Position numbers and translations under genes: made by a program. Under the pieces are notes generated by a model. That model saw only the letters and a program-made list of their open reading frames with translations. It was not told the origin of the DNA and made no database searches. A stretch of 64,000 nt of DNA from Kribbella pratensis (lineage in GTDB: Bacteria; Actinomycetota; Actinomycetes; Propionibacteriales; Kribbellaceae), in contig NZ_SODU01000002.1 in the NCBI RefSeq assembly GCF_004366075.1, positions 1 through 64,000 on the forward strand. The letters are read 5' to 3'. Positions 34,058 through 43,613 of this stretch are shown one piece after another (position 1 is the stretch's first letter; each line of letters opens with the position of its first letter).

Positions 34058-34543
34058 CTAGTCCAGGCCCTCGGGGTTGGAGGCCAGCCACTCCTTCACC
34101 CGCCGGTCCGCTTCCTCGCGCGAGACGTCCTCGACCTTCGTCAGGATCGCCCACCGGTGGCCGAACGGGTCGATGACCGTGCCGAACCGGTCGCCGGTCA
34201 TGAACGTCTGCACCTCTTCGACCGGCTTCGCCCCGGCTGCGACGGCCTTCGCGTACGTCGCGTCCACGTCCGGGACGTAGTGCACCAGCGAGGAGTGCAC
34301 CCACTCGCCGTTCGGTGCCCGCAGCCCGATCTGCGGCATCTGGTCGCTCAGCTGCAGCATCGAGTTGCCGAACTTGAGCTCCGCCTGACCGACCCGCCCG
34401 TCCGGCATGTCCTGCCGGCTGATCACCTCGGCCCCGAAGACCGACTGGTAGAACTCGATCGCCTTCGGCCCGTCCGCGACGGCGAGGTACGGGGTCAGCG
34501 AGTGATAACCGTCGGGGATGGGGTTTACCGTGTTCGTCGTCAT
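34058..34543 (-). CDS. VOC family (glyoxalase/PhnB-like) protein
   Basis: The product is 161 residues. One VOC module contains YHSLTPYLAVADGPKAIEFY, VFGAEVISRQDMPDGRVGQA and TGDRFGTVIDPFGHRWAILT, matching the PhnB-like group. The C-terminal extension EEADRRVKEWLASNPEGLD is common in actinobacterial members. It may act as a metal-dependent lyase/isomerase or resistance protein; the substrate is unknown. It is divergent from the AraC regulator with a 57-base gap. Confidence 0.9.
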   Translation of the reverse strand: MTTNTVNPIPDGYHSLTPYLAVADGPKAIEFYQSVFGAEVISRQDMPDGRVGQAELKFGNSMLQLSDQMPQIGLRAPNGEWVHSSLVHYVPDVDATYAKAVAAGAKPVEEVQTFMTGDRFGTVIDPFGHRWAILTKVEDVSREEADRRVKEWLASNPEGLD

Positions 34544-34600
34544 GACTCCTAGTCAATCCGCCGACCGCCGGACGGTCTTGTAAGAAAGCGACAGCCCGCG

Positions 34601-35419
34601 TTGACCCAGCCAGCCGACAGCGAGAAGGGCATCCTGCATCCGCGCGAGCAGGCCCGCCATCGTTCGCTGAACCGGCTCGCGCCGGGGCCGGAGGCAGGGC
34701 GGTTCGTCGAGTGGTACTGGATCGTGGAGTGGGATCTCGACGAGCCGTACACGGCCGAGGTGCTGCCGTTCCCGGCGGTGAACGTGACGTTCGAGCAGCC
34801 GGGCGGCGCCTTCGTGAACGGCGTCTGCACGCGCAAGTTCGAGCGGGAGCTGCGCGGTCGCGGGCGTGCGTTCGGGGTGAAGTTCTGGGCCGGCGGCTTC
34901 GGCGCGATCACCGGTCTCGACGTCGGCTCGTTCCGCGACGAGGTGCTGCCGCTGACCGCGGTCTTCCCGGACGGCGATCGGCTCGCGGACCTGATGTTCG
35001 AGGCCGAGTCCGACGTACGGCGGCGCGCGGTGTTCGAGGCGTTCCTCCGCGATCACCTGGCGCCGCCCGATCCGTCGTACGAGCTGGTCCGGGAGATCGT
35101 GTCGACGATGGCGGCCGACCGCTCGGTGGCCCGCGTCGACGAGATCACCGAGCGTTTCGGCGTACCGATCCGCACACTGCAGCGGCTCTTCCGGCGGTAC
35201 GTCGGGGTGGGTCCGAAGTGGGTGCTGCGGCGCTATCGGCTGCACGACGGCGCGGAACTGCTAGCCCAGGGCGAAGTCGCCGAGCTCGCGGAGCTGTCCG
35301 CATCCCTCGGCTACTTCGACCAGGCCCACTTCTCCAAGGAGTTCAAGCAGCAGATCGGACTGACGCCGGCCGAATACGCAGCACGCGCCGCAGCCGAACG
35401 CCAGATCACCTACCGCTGA
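34601..35419 (+). CDS. AraC family transcriptional regulator (DUF6597-type sensor domain)
   Basis: The product is 272 residues. The N-terminal half resembles the DUF6597 module (RFVEWYWIVEWDLDEPYTAE, AFGVKFWAGGFGAIT). The C-terminal AraC double helix-turn-helix is at about 165-262 (VDEITERFGVPIRTLQRLFR, LAELSASLGYFDQAHFSKEF, GLTPAEYAAR). The TTG at 34601 is a tentative start, as no better start or strong ribosome site is visible. It is divergent from the VOC gene, which it may control, and overlaps the convergent MFS gene by 14 bases. Confidence 0.88.
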   Translation: MTQPADSEKGILHPREQARHRSLNRLAPGPEAGRFVEWYWIVEWDLDEPYTAEVLPFPAVNVTFEQPGGAFVNGVCTRKFERELRGRGRAFGVKFWAGGFGAITGLDVGSFRDEVLPLTAVFPDGDRLADLMFEAESDVRRRAVFEAFLRDHLAPPDPSYELVREIVSTMAADRSVARVDEITERFGVPIRTLQRLFRRYVGVGPKWVLRRYRLHDGAELLAQGEVAELAELSASLGYFDQAHFSKEFKQQIGLTPAEYAARAAAERQITYR

Positions 35420-36611
35420 GCTTCACGGTCACCGCCATCGTCGTTGCCATCAGGGCCGCTCCGAGTGCGACGGTGAAGCCGTGCTGCGGGCTGTGCCCGT
35501 CGACGACCCAGCCGGCGAACGCCGAGCCGAGCGCCATGCCCGCGGCGCCGCCCGAGTTCACCCAGGTGAAGGCCTGGGTCAGCACCGCGGATTCGACCGC
35601 CGACTCGGTCAGCACCGCCGACAGGGTCTGGAACGGCGCTATCGCCAGGCCGGGGAGCGTCAACGCGAAAGCTGCGGCCAGTGGGCTGTGCACCGCGATC
35701 AAGGGCAGACAGCTCAGGGTCAGCCAGACGAAGGCGATGACGAACTGCGTCTCCGGAGCGATCCGCCAGCGCCTCGCGCCGTACAGGAGACCGGCGAACA
35801 GACTCACCAGGCTGGTGATGCTGTAGAGCGGCCCGGCGATGCCCGGCGTACCTCGTGCGACTGCGAACGCTGTGACCGAGACCTGCATGCTGCCGAAGAA
35901 CAGGCCAATGCCGACGTTCGTGCCGACCAGGCCGACGAATCGCTTGTGCAGCAAGCGTTTGGGACTCTGATGATGACCTGGCGCGCTCGGCGGCGGCGCA
36001 GTACCTCGCTGCACTGCCAGGAGGAAGCCACCGGACAGCAGGAGACTCGTGGCGAGGACCGAACCGATGGCCGGGCTGGTGGACGAGCTCACGATGCCGA
36101 CCAGTCCAGGGCCGACCATGAAGGCGACGCCGACGCTGAACGCCTCCAAGGCGAACGCTGTGGACAGGAGCGGCGTGTCCCGGAGTGCGTGCGACCAACG
36201 GGCCCCAGTCTGCGCACTCAGCTGCGGTAGCGATCCGCCGGCGAGGACGCCGGCCACGACAAGTGACCACAGGGAGGCGTGCGAGACCGTGAGGCCGATG
36301 AGCAACGCCATCGTCGTGGCGTGTGCCAGCAGTGTCACGGGCAACATCCGGGTCTGACCGAAACGGTCGATCAGCCGGGCGACCTGCGGTCCGGCGACCG
36401 CTTCGGCGACGGCGAAGCCGCCGGTGACGCTACCTGCCGCGGCGTACGAGCCGGTCGATCCGTGGACCAGCCAGACGATTCCGAGGCCGGTCATGGCGAT
36501 CCCGATCCGCGCCGGGGCCGCTGCTAGGTAGAACTTCCACGCGCCCGGAGTACGCAGTACCGCTGCGTAGGTGTTGGTGGGCGTGTCGATCCGTCCGGTG
36601 AGAGCCGGCAC
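35406..36611 (-). CDS. MFS transporter
   Basis: The product is 401 residues with about 12 hydrophobic helices. Loop 2-3 has the MFS motif as RLIDRFGQTRMLPVTLL, and the mid-loop contains Lys/Arg/His (SPKRLLHKR). The sequence looks like a drug- or metabolite-efflux member, but no substrate can be assigned. The start is GTG 36611, with GGAAGG 7 bases upstream; the ATG at 36689 is possible but its extra residues are Arg/Pro-rich. It overlaps the AraC gene tail on the opposite strand. Confidence 0.88.
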   Translation of the reverse strand: MPALTGRIDTPTNTYAAVLRTPGAWKFYLAAAPARIGIAMTGLGIVWLVHGSTGSYAAAGSVTGGFAVAEAVAGPQVARLIDRFGQTRMLPVTLLAHATTMALLIGLTVSHASLWSLVVAGVLAGGSLPQLSAQTGARWSHALRDTPLLSTAFALEAFSVGVAFMVGPGLVGIVSSSTSPAIGSVLATSLLLSGGFLLAVQRGTAPPPSAPGHHQSPKRLLHKRFVGLVGTNVGIGLFFGSMQVSVTAFAVARGTPGIAGPLYSITSLVSLFAGLLYGARRWRIAPETQFVIAFVWLTLSCLPLIAVHSPLAAAFALTLPGLAIAPFQTLSAVLTESAVESAVLTQAFTWVNSGGAAGMALGSAFAGWVVDGHSPQHGFTVALGAALMATTMAVTVKLSGR

Positions 36612-36783
36612 GGTGAGACCTTCCGCTGCCCTGTTGGGGCGGGGACCCGACCGTGGGCGTCCAGCTTCGCCGGTCTGTCCGTCCGCCAAGAACCGTCCAT
36701 GTTCGGCAGACAGTTTCCCTTCGAGAGGATGGGGGGACGCTCACCGCCTGCCGGCACTGTCAACGGGCAGAAACCTCGATGGT

Positions 36784-37542
36784 TCAAGTTGACCGGAACA
36801 TCATACCGTCCCGGAGCACGGGCACACTGCGACTCTCATCCACCTCGGCCGCGATCGCGACGTCCTCCGGATAGCCGTACTGCGTGAGTTCGCGACCGCC
36901 GGCGCACTCGTGCAGCAGCCGCGGGAGCTCACCCGCCGCCGCGTCGTACGCCGCAACTGCCGCCCGTGCTTCCGGGGAAAGGTTGTCACCCTGGAGCGCA
37001 CTCAGGAACCCACCGGCACCCCAGAGGTCCTCGACCGCGGGTCTGAGCGACCCGTCCTTCCATCGCTCGCCCGCGGCAATCGCCACGACCTTCGCCGTCG
37101 GCCGCTCGCTCAACTGCTTCGTCACCCACTCAGCAGCCGCGGCTCGGTTACGCAGCGACACCGCAACCACCACAGCACCGCTGTCACTCAACTGCTTCGC
37201 GATGGTCGATCCGTTGGGCGAGGGCAGCACCAACCTGGTGATTCCCGTCACTTGCCTGATCGACACCGGCGAGAGGCTTACGTCGTCAGGACCGGCCGCA
37301 GAGCGCCCGACCGCGAGCGTGGCGCCGTACTGCTCGGCGTACGCGACCGCCGTCTCGTCGCGCCATCGATATGGATAGACGTCGATCCCGAGGTCGGCCG
37401 CGACGGTCACCGCTGTGGTGAACGACAGCACGTCGACGACCGCGACGATGTCGCCGGAAACGACCCCGGCGCCGACCGGCCCCCATTCGAACCCGATGCC
37501 GAATCCGGCCTGCGCGTAAGGGCTGGTCACCCGGCAGATCAT
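36784..37542 (-). CDS. ComB-like 2-phosphosulfolactate phosphatase family protein
   Basis: The product is 252 residues. Motifs of the ComB family are seen: GDIVAVVDVLSFTTAVTVAA, LVLPSPNGSTIAKQL and VVAIAAGERWKDGSLRPAVE. ComB of coenzyme-M synthesis removes phosphate from 2-phosphosulfolactate. Bacteria without coenzyme M carry homologues whose real substrate is uncertain, so the activity is an inference. The ATG at 37542 has GGCGGA nearby; GTG 37530 is an alternative. It follows the DUF3151 gene by 31 bases, probably in one operon. Confidence 0.88.
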   Translation of the reverse strand: MICRVTSPYAQAGFGIGFEWGPVGAGVVSGDIVAVVDVLSFTTAVTVAADLGIDVYPYRWRDETAVAYAEQYGATLAVGRSAAGPDDVSLSPVSIRQVTGITRLVLPSPNGSTIAKQLSDSGAVVVAVSLRNRAAAAEWVTKQLSERPTAKVVAIAAGERWKDGSLRPAVEDLWGAGGFLSALQGDNLSPEARAAVAAYDAAAGELPRLLHECAGGRELTQYGYPEDVAIAAEVDESRSVPVLRDGMMFRST

Positions 37543-37573
37543 TCCGCCGGGCGTCCAACCCCACAAGCAGGTT

Positions 37574-37981
37574 TCAGCGCAGAGCGTCGGCAGCAGCCGG
37601 CGACGAGTCGCGCAGGAACGTGGCGCAGCGCTCGGCCTCGTCCTTCTCGTCGATGAGCGCCGCGGCCTTGCCCAGCGCCGCCAGCGCGCGCAGGAATCCA
37701 CGGTTCGGCTCGTGCTCCCACGGCACCGGCCCGTGGCCCTTCCAGCCGTTCCGGCGGAGCAGGTCGAGGGCCCGGTGGTAGCCGGTGCGCGCGTACGCGT
37801 ACCCCTCGATCGTGCGCCCGTCCGCGAGCGCCCCCTCGGCGAGCACCGCCCAGGCCAGCGACGACGTCGGGTACTTGGCCGCGACGTCGGCCGGAGCGGC
37901 CCCGTCGGCGAGTTCCGCCGCGGCCGGGTCGACCGGTAGTAGTGTCTCGGGTGGACCTGAGAGCAGATTGTTCAATTCCAT
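37574..37981 (-). CDS. DUF3151 family protein
   Basis: The product is 135 residues, cytoplasmic and helical. Family hallmarks are GPPETLLPVDP at the N-terminus, AKYPTSSLAWAVLAEGAL and YAYARTGYHRALDLLRRNGW followed by KGHGPVPWEHEPNRGFLRAL. DUF3151 is restricted to actinobacteria; its role is unknown. The start is ATG 37981; an upstream ATG at 38002 adds seven residues. It is divergent from the HNH gene. Confidence 0.92.
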   Translation of the reverse strand: MELNNLLSGPPETLLPVDPAAAELADGAAPADVAAKYPTSSLAWAVLAEGALADGRTIEGYAYARTGYHRALDLLRRNGWKGHGPVPWEHEPNRGFLRALAALGKAAALIDEKDEAERCATFLRDSSPAAADALR

Positions 37982-38124
37982 AAGCACATCTTCGCCGATC
38001 ACGCAGCCGTACCGGCACGTGACCGTCTGGCGAAATCCGTTGACCGTTCACCCGGCGGCCACGGATGCTTGAGACCCTGCATCAACCGCCGTGGTTCCCA
38101 GCTACGGCCGGAAGGAGGCACCGG

Positions 38125-38574
38125 ATGAGCGTCATAGTCCTGAACGCGTCGTACGAACCGCTGCACACCGTCTCGATCCAGCACGCCATCCGGATGCTGG
38201 TGCGGGAGGTCGCAGTCGTCGAAGAGTCGCACGGAGAGCGAACTATCGGCCCGTTTCCGGTTCCTCGAGTCCTCCGCCTGGTCCGGTACGTCGTGACCCA
38301 CTGGCGTTACGCGGCCGGCCGGATGAAGTACAGCAAGCACGGCGTCCTGCGGCGGGACAAGTTCCGGTGCGCGTACTGCGGTCTCGAGAACGCCGACACC
38401 ATGGACCACGTCCAACCCAGGTCCAGAGGCGGCCGCACCGAGTGGCTGAACGCTGTCGCCGCCCATGCCTCCTGCAACGAGCGGAAAGGCAACCGCACCC
38501 CGTCCGAGGCCGGCATGCCCCTCCTCTGGCAACCCTGGGTACCAACCCGCGCAGAGCTCGTCATAGACACATGA
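38125..38574 (+). CDS. HNH endonuclease
   Basis: The product is 149 residues. The HNH core has two zinc-knuckle cysteines in FRCAYCGLENADTMDHVQPR, then SRGGRTEWLNAVAAHASCNE and RKGNRTPSEAG. The N-terminus MSVIVLNASYEPLHTVSIQH is typical of the chromosomal actinobacterial and cyanobacterial HNH group. ATG 38125 has GAAGGAGG 6 bases upstream. It may cut or nick DNA; the cellular role is unknown. No phage genes lie nearby, so it is not a phage HNH. Confidence 0.95.
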   Translation: MSVIVLNASYEPLHTVSIQHAIRMLVREVAVVEESHGERTIGPFPVPRVLRLVRYVVTHWRYAAGRMKYSKHGVLRRDKFRCAYCGLENADTMDHVQPRSRGGRTEWLNAVAAHASCNERKGNRTPSEAGMPLLWQPWVPTRAELVIDT

Positions 38575-38586
38575 CGGGCCTTTTTT

Positions 38587-39351
38587 ATGCCCGCTTCCAG
38601 GCACCGGCTGCCCTCCGGGCGCACCCTCGAGATCACCACCGTCGCTGACCGCCCGGACCTCGCCCACGCCGACATCGACGTGGGCGACTGGCCGGCCTTC
38701 ATGCGCCACAACCGCGTCTCCGAGGCCTACTTCGCCCAGACGGTCGAGACGTTCGCCGAGACCTGCCTGATCGCCACCTCGGACGGCAAACCCGTCGGCG
38801 ATGCCCACGCCGTCCAACTCTCCGACGGCAACTTTCCCGCCGGAGGCTGGGAACAGTCGGTCGTTCGCGCCTTCACCGACGTCCGCCACGGCGTCCAGCC
38901 TGACACCGCCTGCGCCCTGAACATCAGCGTCGCCCGAAACTTCCAGGGCGAGGGCGTCGCTGCCCTCCTCCTCACCGCACTCCGCGAGGCAGCCGCTGGG
39001 CTCGGCCTCAACGCTCTCGATGCGCCAGTACGCCCGACGCACAAGCATCTCGAGCCCTCGGTCGCGATGGACGACTACGCCGTCCGCACCCGCCCCGACG
39101 GTCTCCCCCTCGACCCATGGCTGCGCACCCACGTACGCGCCGGCGGCCGAATCGCCGGCGTCGCACCGGCATCGTGGGTGATCGCGGGATCCCTGGCGGA
39201 ATGGCGCTCCTGGACCAGGCTTCCGTTCGACCGCAGCGGTCCCGTCGAAGTACCGGGCGCGCTGGTTCCGGTGGAGTGTGACGTCGTCGCCGATCGCGCG
39301 GTGTACGTCGAGCCGAACGTCTGGGTGCGGCACGAGTTCTCCACAGGTTGA
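38587..39351 (+). CDS. GNAT-like acetyltransferase domain protein
   Basis: The product is 254 residues. The region around 95-150 carries the acetyl-CoA loop pattern (ISVARNFQGEGVAALLLTAL, REAAAGLGLNALDAPVRP), and the C-terminal half is a separate conserved extension (HEF at the end). The substrate is unknown. It starts 13 bases after the HNH stop; the spacer has a run of T (CCTTTTTT) and no ribosome site, so expression level is unclear. Confidence 0.8.
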   Translation: MPASRHRLPSGRTLEITTVADRPDLAHADIDVGDWPAFMRHNRVSEAYFAQTVETFAETCLIATSDGKPVGDAHAVQLSDGNFPAGGWEQSVVRAFTDVRHGVQPDTACALNISVARNFQGEGVAALLLTALREAAAGLGLNALDAPVRPTHKHLEPSVAMDDYAVRTRPDGLPLDPWLRTHVRAGGRIAGVAPASWVIAGSLAEWRSWTRLPFDRSGPVEVPGALVPVECDVVADRAVYVEPNVWVRHEFSTG

Positions 39352-39396
39352 AAGTCGTGGGTCCGAGCGGGGTCGGATCGCGGCACGTTCTTGGGC

Positions 39397-40368
39397 ATGA
39401 ATCCTCAACTTGCCGTGATGGCGTCGATCCGGGGTGGCGTGTTCACCCGGGCCGACGCACGTGCCTCCGGTTACCACGACGCTGATATCGACTCCCTGCT
39501 GCAGTCCGGCTCCTGGCGACGGATCCGGCGCGGGAGCTATGCCGCTCACCGTTCACTCATGCTCGTCACCGACGAGGTGCTCTACCTGCGCCGGATCTAC
39601 CAGGTCCTGCGCGCCAGCGGCTCCGGCGTGTTCGCCAGCCATCAGTCGGCCGCGGCTCTGCATGCCTTGCCTGTCTGGGGTCTCGACCTCACCCGCGTCC
39701 ACGTCACCGCCTCGGACGGTCGCTCCGGCCGGCTACGCGGCGTCCACCGCCACATCCGCGACCCAGTGGGCCCGGGCGTCCAACTCTGGAACAGGCTGCG
39801 AATGGCCTCGCCCGCCCGGGCAATCGCCGAGGTGGCCGCGACCGCACCACCCGCGCCCGCGATTGTGCTCGCCGACGCCGCGATGTACGCCGGACTCGTC
39901 AACCGGCGCACGTTGAACCGTGAGGTCGCGACGCTCGACCACGGTGCCAGACGGGCCTCCAGAGTCCTCGACCAGCTCACCGGATCGGCCTCGATCGCCG
40001 AGTCCCGCCTGCGCGTCATCCTCGCCGACGCGGGTCTTCCCGCACCCAGCTCGTCACCACCACCCGATTCCGAAGCAGCTGATCCCGACGGATCCGCAGC
40101 CGAAGGTCTGTGGTTCCCCGACGAGCGCACCGTCGTCGAGTTCGAACCGCGTTTCCCCTTCTGGTGCGAGGAATTCGAGCCTTCCGCCGAGGAGCCGGTC
40201 CCCGAGCCGGCCGCCGCCGACCCCGACGGACCGCAACCCGTCGAGCACTGCTGGATCTCCTGGGCCGACCTCGCCGACCCACCGACCGTGGCCGACCGCA
40301 TCCGTACCACGTTCACCCGAGCCGCCCGCCGCACCGGAGTCCGGCATTTCGACTTGGCCCGGATGTGA
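39397..40368 (+). CDS. AbiEi-like antitoxin-domain protein, solitary
   Basis: The product is 323 residues. Residues about 10-60 form a winged helix with the AbiEi N-terminal pattern (IRGGVFTRADARASGYHDAD, SGSWRRIRRGSYAAH). SHQSAAALHALPVWG follows, as in type IV TA antitoxins. The C-terminal third (ESRLRVILADAGLPAP, ERTVVEFEPRF, TFTRAARRTGVRHFDL) looks like a degenerate DUF559-type endonuclease region interrupted by an acidic Pro/Glu insert. No AbiEii nucleotidyltransferase is adjacent, so it is not a complete toxin-antitoxin pair. ATG 39397 was chosen. Confidence 0.8.
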   Translation: MNPQLAVMASIRGGVFTRADARASGYHDADIDSLLQSGSWRRIRRGSYAAHRSLMLVTDEVLYLRRIYQVLRASGSGVFASHQSAAALHALPVWGLDLTRVHVTASDGRSGRLRGVHRHIRDPVGPGVQLWNRLRMASPARAIAEVAATAPPAPAIVLADAAMYAGLVNRRTLNREVATLDHGARRASRVLDQLTGSASIAESRLRVILADAGLPAPSSSPPPDSEAADPDGSAAEGLWFPDERTVVEFEPRFPFWCEEFEPSAEEPVPEPAAADPDGPQPVEHCWISWADLADPPTVADRIRTTFTRAARRTGVRHFDLARM

Positions 40369-40370
40369 CA

Positions 40371-40404
40371 GAAGGGCCCACCGCCCGATGGCGGTGAGCC
40401 CTTC
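40371..40404. terminator. Bidirectional terminator (AbiEi-like / fba)
   Basis: GAAGGGCCCACCGCC pairs with GGCGGTGAGCCCTTC (one mismatch) around a CGAT tetraloop, between convergent stops at 40368 and 40435. Confidence 0.88.
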
Positions 40405-40434
40405 GCAGACCCCCTACAGGAGGACCAGATGATG

Positions 40435-41460
<1,026 letters not shown>

Positions 41461-41652
41461 GTCTCGCGGTACTCCTCACAACACAGTTCTCGGGGGTTCG
41501 GCTCCAGTATTGCCGCTGGGTGCTTCGTCGGATCCGGCGGCCCACCTGCCGAGCCGGCCCGGTGGCCGGGGAGCGAACGGCAGGGATGTAGACCAGTTGA
41601 TGAACAGGACAGGTCCAGTTCGTTGCGGCCCGATGACGACCGCGCGTCGGAC

Positions 41653-42372
41653 TCAGGCCGACCCGGTGCGCGGGCCGCGGGGGGTCAGGGCCATGTGCAG
41701 CCGGTAGCGGTCAGCGCGGTAGGCCGACCAGGACAGTTCGACGACCTTGCGGCCGGCGAAGGTGGTGCGCTCGAGGACCAGCAGGGGTGCCCGCCGGGCC
41801 ACGCCGAGCACCCGGGCGACATGACCGTCGGCGTTGTCCGCCCGGACGGTCTGCTCACCGGAGGTGACGACGACGTCGTACTCACTGGCAAAGACGTCGT
41901 ACAGAGTGCCGAGCTCACGGCCGAGCAGGCCGGGGAAGAGCGCGGACGGGTAGTAGCCGACCTCGTAGGCCATCGGCGACGCGTCGGCCGTGCGGAGCCG
42001 CTCGACCCGGATCACCTTGGTGCCCTTCGCGACCCGCAAGCCCTTCGCGGTCTCGTCGGAGGCCTCGATCTCGCTGGCCGACAGCACCACTGTCCCGGGC
42101 TCGAGCCCACGGGCCCGCATCTCCCGGGAGAACGAGGTCAGGTGCAGTTGCGAGTCGACCTGCGGACCGGTGACGAAGGTCCCCTTGCCGTGCACCCGTT
42201 CCAGGGCGCCGGACTCGACCAGGTCGCTGATCGCCTGCCGGACTGTCACCCGGGAGACGTTCAGCTTGTCCACCAGGGCCCGTTCGGAGGGGATCGGGTC
42301 CCCGGGATGCAGCTCGACGTCGATCAGCCGTTCCAGCACCGATCGGACCTGGGCCCGCTTCGTCGCCACCAT
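41653..42372 (-). CDS. GntR family regulator with UTRA domain (DasR/NagR-like)
   Basis: The product is 239 residues. The winged helix (about 5-70) has IPSERALVDKLNVSRVTVRQ and AISDLVESGALERVHGKGTF. The UTRA effector domain is at about 85-225 (VIRVERLRTADASPMAYEVG, YRADRYRLHMAL). HutC/DasR-type members sense phosphorylated amino sugars or similar metabolites. It faces the SIS-domain gene across a 100-base gap that holds two GACCAG repeats one helical turn apart, matching half of the DasR-type site, so I infer control of amino-sugar use. Confidence 0.93.
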   Translation of the reverse strand: MVATKRAQVRSVLERLIDVELHPGDPIPSERALVDKLNVSRVTVRQAISDLVESGALERVHGKGTFVTGPQVDSQLHLTSFSREMRARGLEPGTVVLSASEIEASDETAKGLRVAKGTKVIRVERLRTADASPMAYEVGYYPSALFPGLLGRELGTLYDVFASEYDVVVTSGEQTVRADNADGHVARVLGVARRAPLLVLERTTFAGRKVVELSWSAYRADRYRLHMALTPRGPRTGSA

Positions 42373-42456
42373 GGAATCTCGATCCTCCAGACCTGGGCGG
42401 GTCTCGGGGGTGCCCCGGGACGCCGCTCACTGCTATCGTGCGCAGCATACCTGTTA

Positions 42457-42473
42457 AGACCAGATAGGACCAG
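42457..42473. promoter_or_regulatory. Candidate GntR (dre-like) operator, direct repeat
   Basis: AGACCAGATAGGACCAG contains GACCAG at 42458-42463 and again at 42468-42473, 10 bases apart. It overlaps the expected transcription start of the SIS gene. The known DasR site is a palindrome of TGGTCTAGACCA, of which AGACCA is one half. Confidence 0.5.
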
Positions 42474-43531
42474 TGATCGTAGTGGTGTCTGTCCCCGCCC
42501 AAGAGACCCGGATGGCGGCCGAGATCGCCGAGCAGCCGGCCGCGCTCGCCGCGACTTTCGAGCATGTCCTGCCGCTGCGGCACGACATCACCCGGCTGGC
42601 CGCCGGGCGCCGGAACGTGATCTTCGTGGCGCGCGGATCGTCCGACAACGCGGGCGTCTACGGCCGCTACCTGACCGAGATCCACGCCGGCCGGCAGGCG
42701 TCGCTGGCCGCTCCTTCGGTGGCCACGCTGTACGGCGCGAACCTGGACCTCTCGAACTCGCTGGTGGTCGCCGTCAGCCAGTCGGGCGCGACCCAGGAGA
42801 TCGTCGACACGGCCGAGTGGGCGAAGCGGAACGGCGCGGCGATCGTCGGCATCACGAACGACGGCAGCAGCCCGCTGGCCTCGACGGCGGACGTCGCCCT
42901 GATCACGCAGGCGGGCCAGGAGCTCGCCGTACCGGCCACGAAGACATACACGACGCAGCTGGCCGCGATCACGGTCGCCGTGGACGCGCTCGCGCCGCGG
43001 CCGGGGACGCTCGACGCCGACATCGCGCGAGTCCCGGACGCCGCGACCAAGATGCTGTCGGGGTCGGTCGAGGCGGCGGCGGACCTGTTGGCGGCGGCGC
43101 ACGACGTGCTCGCGAGTGGTCGCGGACTGACGTTCGGCACGACGCTCGAGGTCGCACTGAAGCTCGAGGAGACCTGCCTGCAGCCGGTCCGCGGACTCTC
43201 GTACGCCGACCTGAAGCACGGCCCGATCGCGGTCGTCGACTCCGACCTGGTGACGATCCTGGTCGCGGCGGGCGAAGGCCCTGCGCTGGCCGGTATGACC
43301 GAGCTGGCCGGCATCGTCCGCGAGAAGGGCAGCAAGATCCTCGGCATCGGCGGCGACCCGACCTTCGCCTCCCGCTGCGACGTGAACTTGACCGGCCCCG
43401 ACCTCCCTGAGACGCTGGCGCCGCTCGCCCTGGTCATCCCGGCCCAACGCGCCATCGAGCTCCTGGCCCGCAAACTCGGCCTCGACCCCGACGCCCCCCG
43501 CGGCCTGCGCAAGGTCACCCAAACCGACTGA
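42473..43531 (+). CDS. SIS-domain sugar isomerase/deaminase (GlmS isomerase-like, AgaS/NagB2 type)
   Basis: The product is up to 352 residues. It has two SIS modules: NVIFVARGSSDNAGVYGRYL and NSLVVAVSQSGATQEIVDTA in the first, GLTFGTTLEVALKLEETCLQ and YADLKHGPIAVVDS in the second. It lacks the glutaminase domain of GlmS, so it probably deaminates/isomerises glucosamine-6-phosphate or a related amino sugar phosphate. The start is uncertain: GTG 42473 (leaderless-looking), GTG 42485 or ATG 42512. It is divergent from the GntR regulator. Confidence 0.9.
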   Translation: MIVVVSVPAQETRMAAEIAEQPAALAATFEHVLPLRHDITRLAAGRRNVIFVARGSSDNAGVYGRYLTEIHAGRQASLAAPSVATLYGANLDLSNSLVVAVSQSGATQEIVDTAEWAKRNGAAIVGITNDGSSPLASTADVALITQAGQELAVPATKTYTTQLAAITVAVDALAPRPGTLDADIARVPDAATKMLSGSVEAAADLLAAAHDVLASGRGLTFGTTLEVALKLEETCLQPVRGLSYADLKHGPIAVVDSDLVTILVAAGEGPALAGMTELAGIVREKGSKILGIGGDPTFASRCDVNLTGPDLPETLAPLALVIPAQRAIELLARKLGLDPDAPRGLRKVTQTD

Positions 43532-43532
43532 A

Positions 43533-43559
43533 CAAAGTGCTCACTCGGTGAGCACTTTG
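43533..43559. promoter_or_regulatory. Perfect inverted repeat between SIS and VOC genes (TetR-like operator or terminator)
   Basis: CAAAGTGCTCAC, TCG, GTGAGCACTTTG has 12-base perfect arms. It starts 2 bases after the SIS stop and ends 55 bases before the VOC start. It has no T-run. The TGCTCAC/GTGAGCA core is the kind of site bound by TetR-family repressors, yet no tetR gene is next to it. Confidence 0.6.
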
Positions 43560-43613
43560 GGTGGAATCGTGGTGGTCATCAACCGGGGCAACACCTGAGA
43601 GAGGACCACCACG

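Noticed and set aside
39397..40368. Complete type IV toxin-antitoxin system
   Set aside because: Only an AbiEi-like gene is present; the neighbours are GNAT and aldolase genes, with no nucleotidyltransferase toxin.
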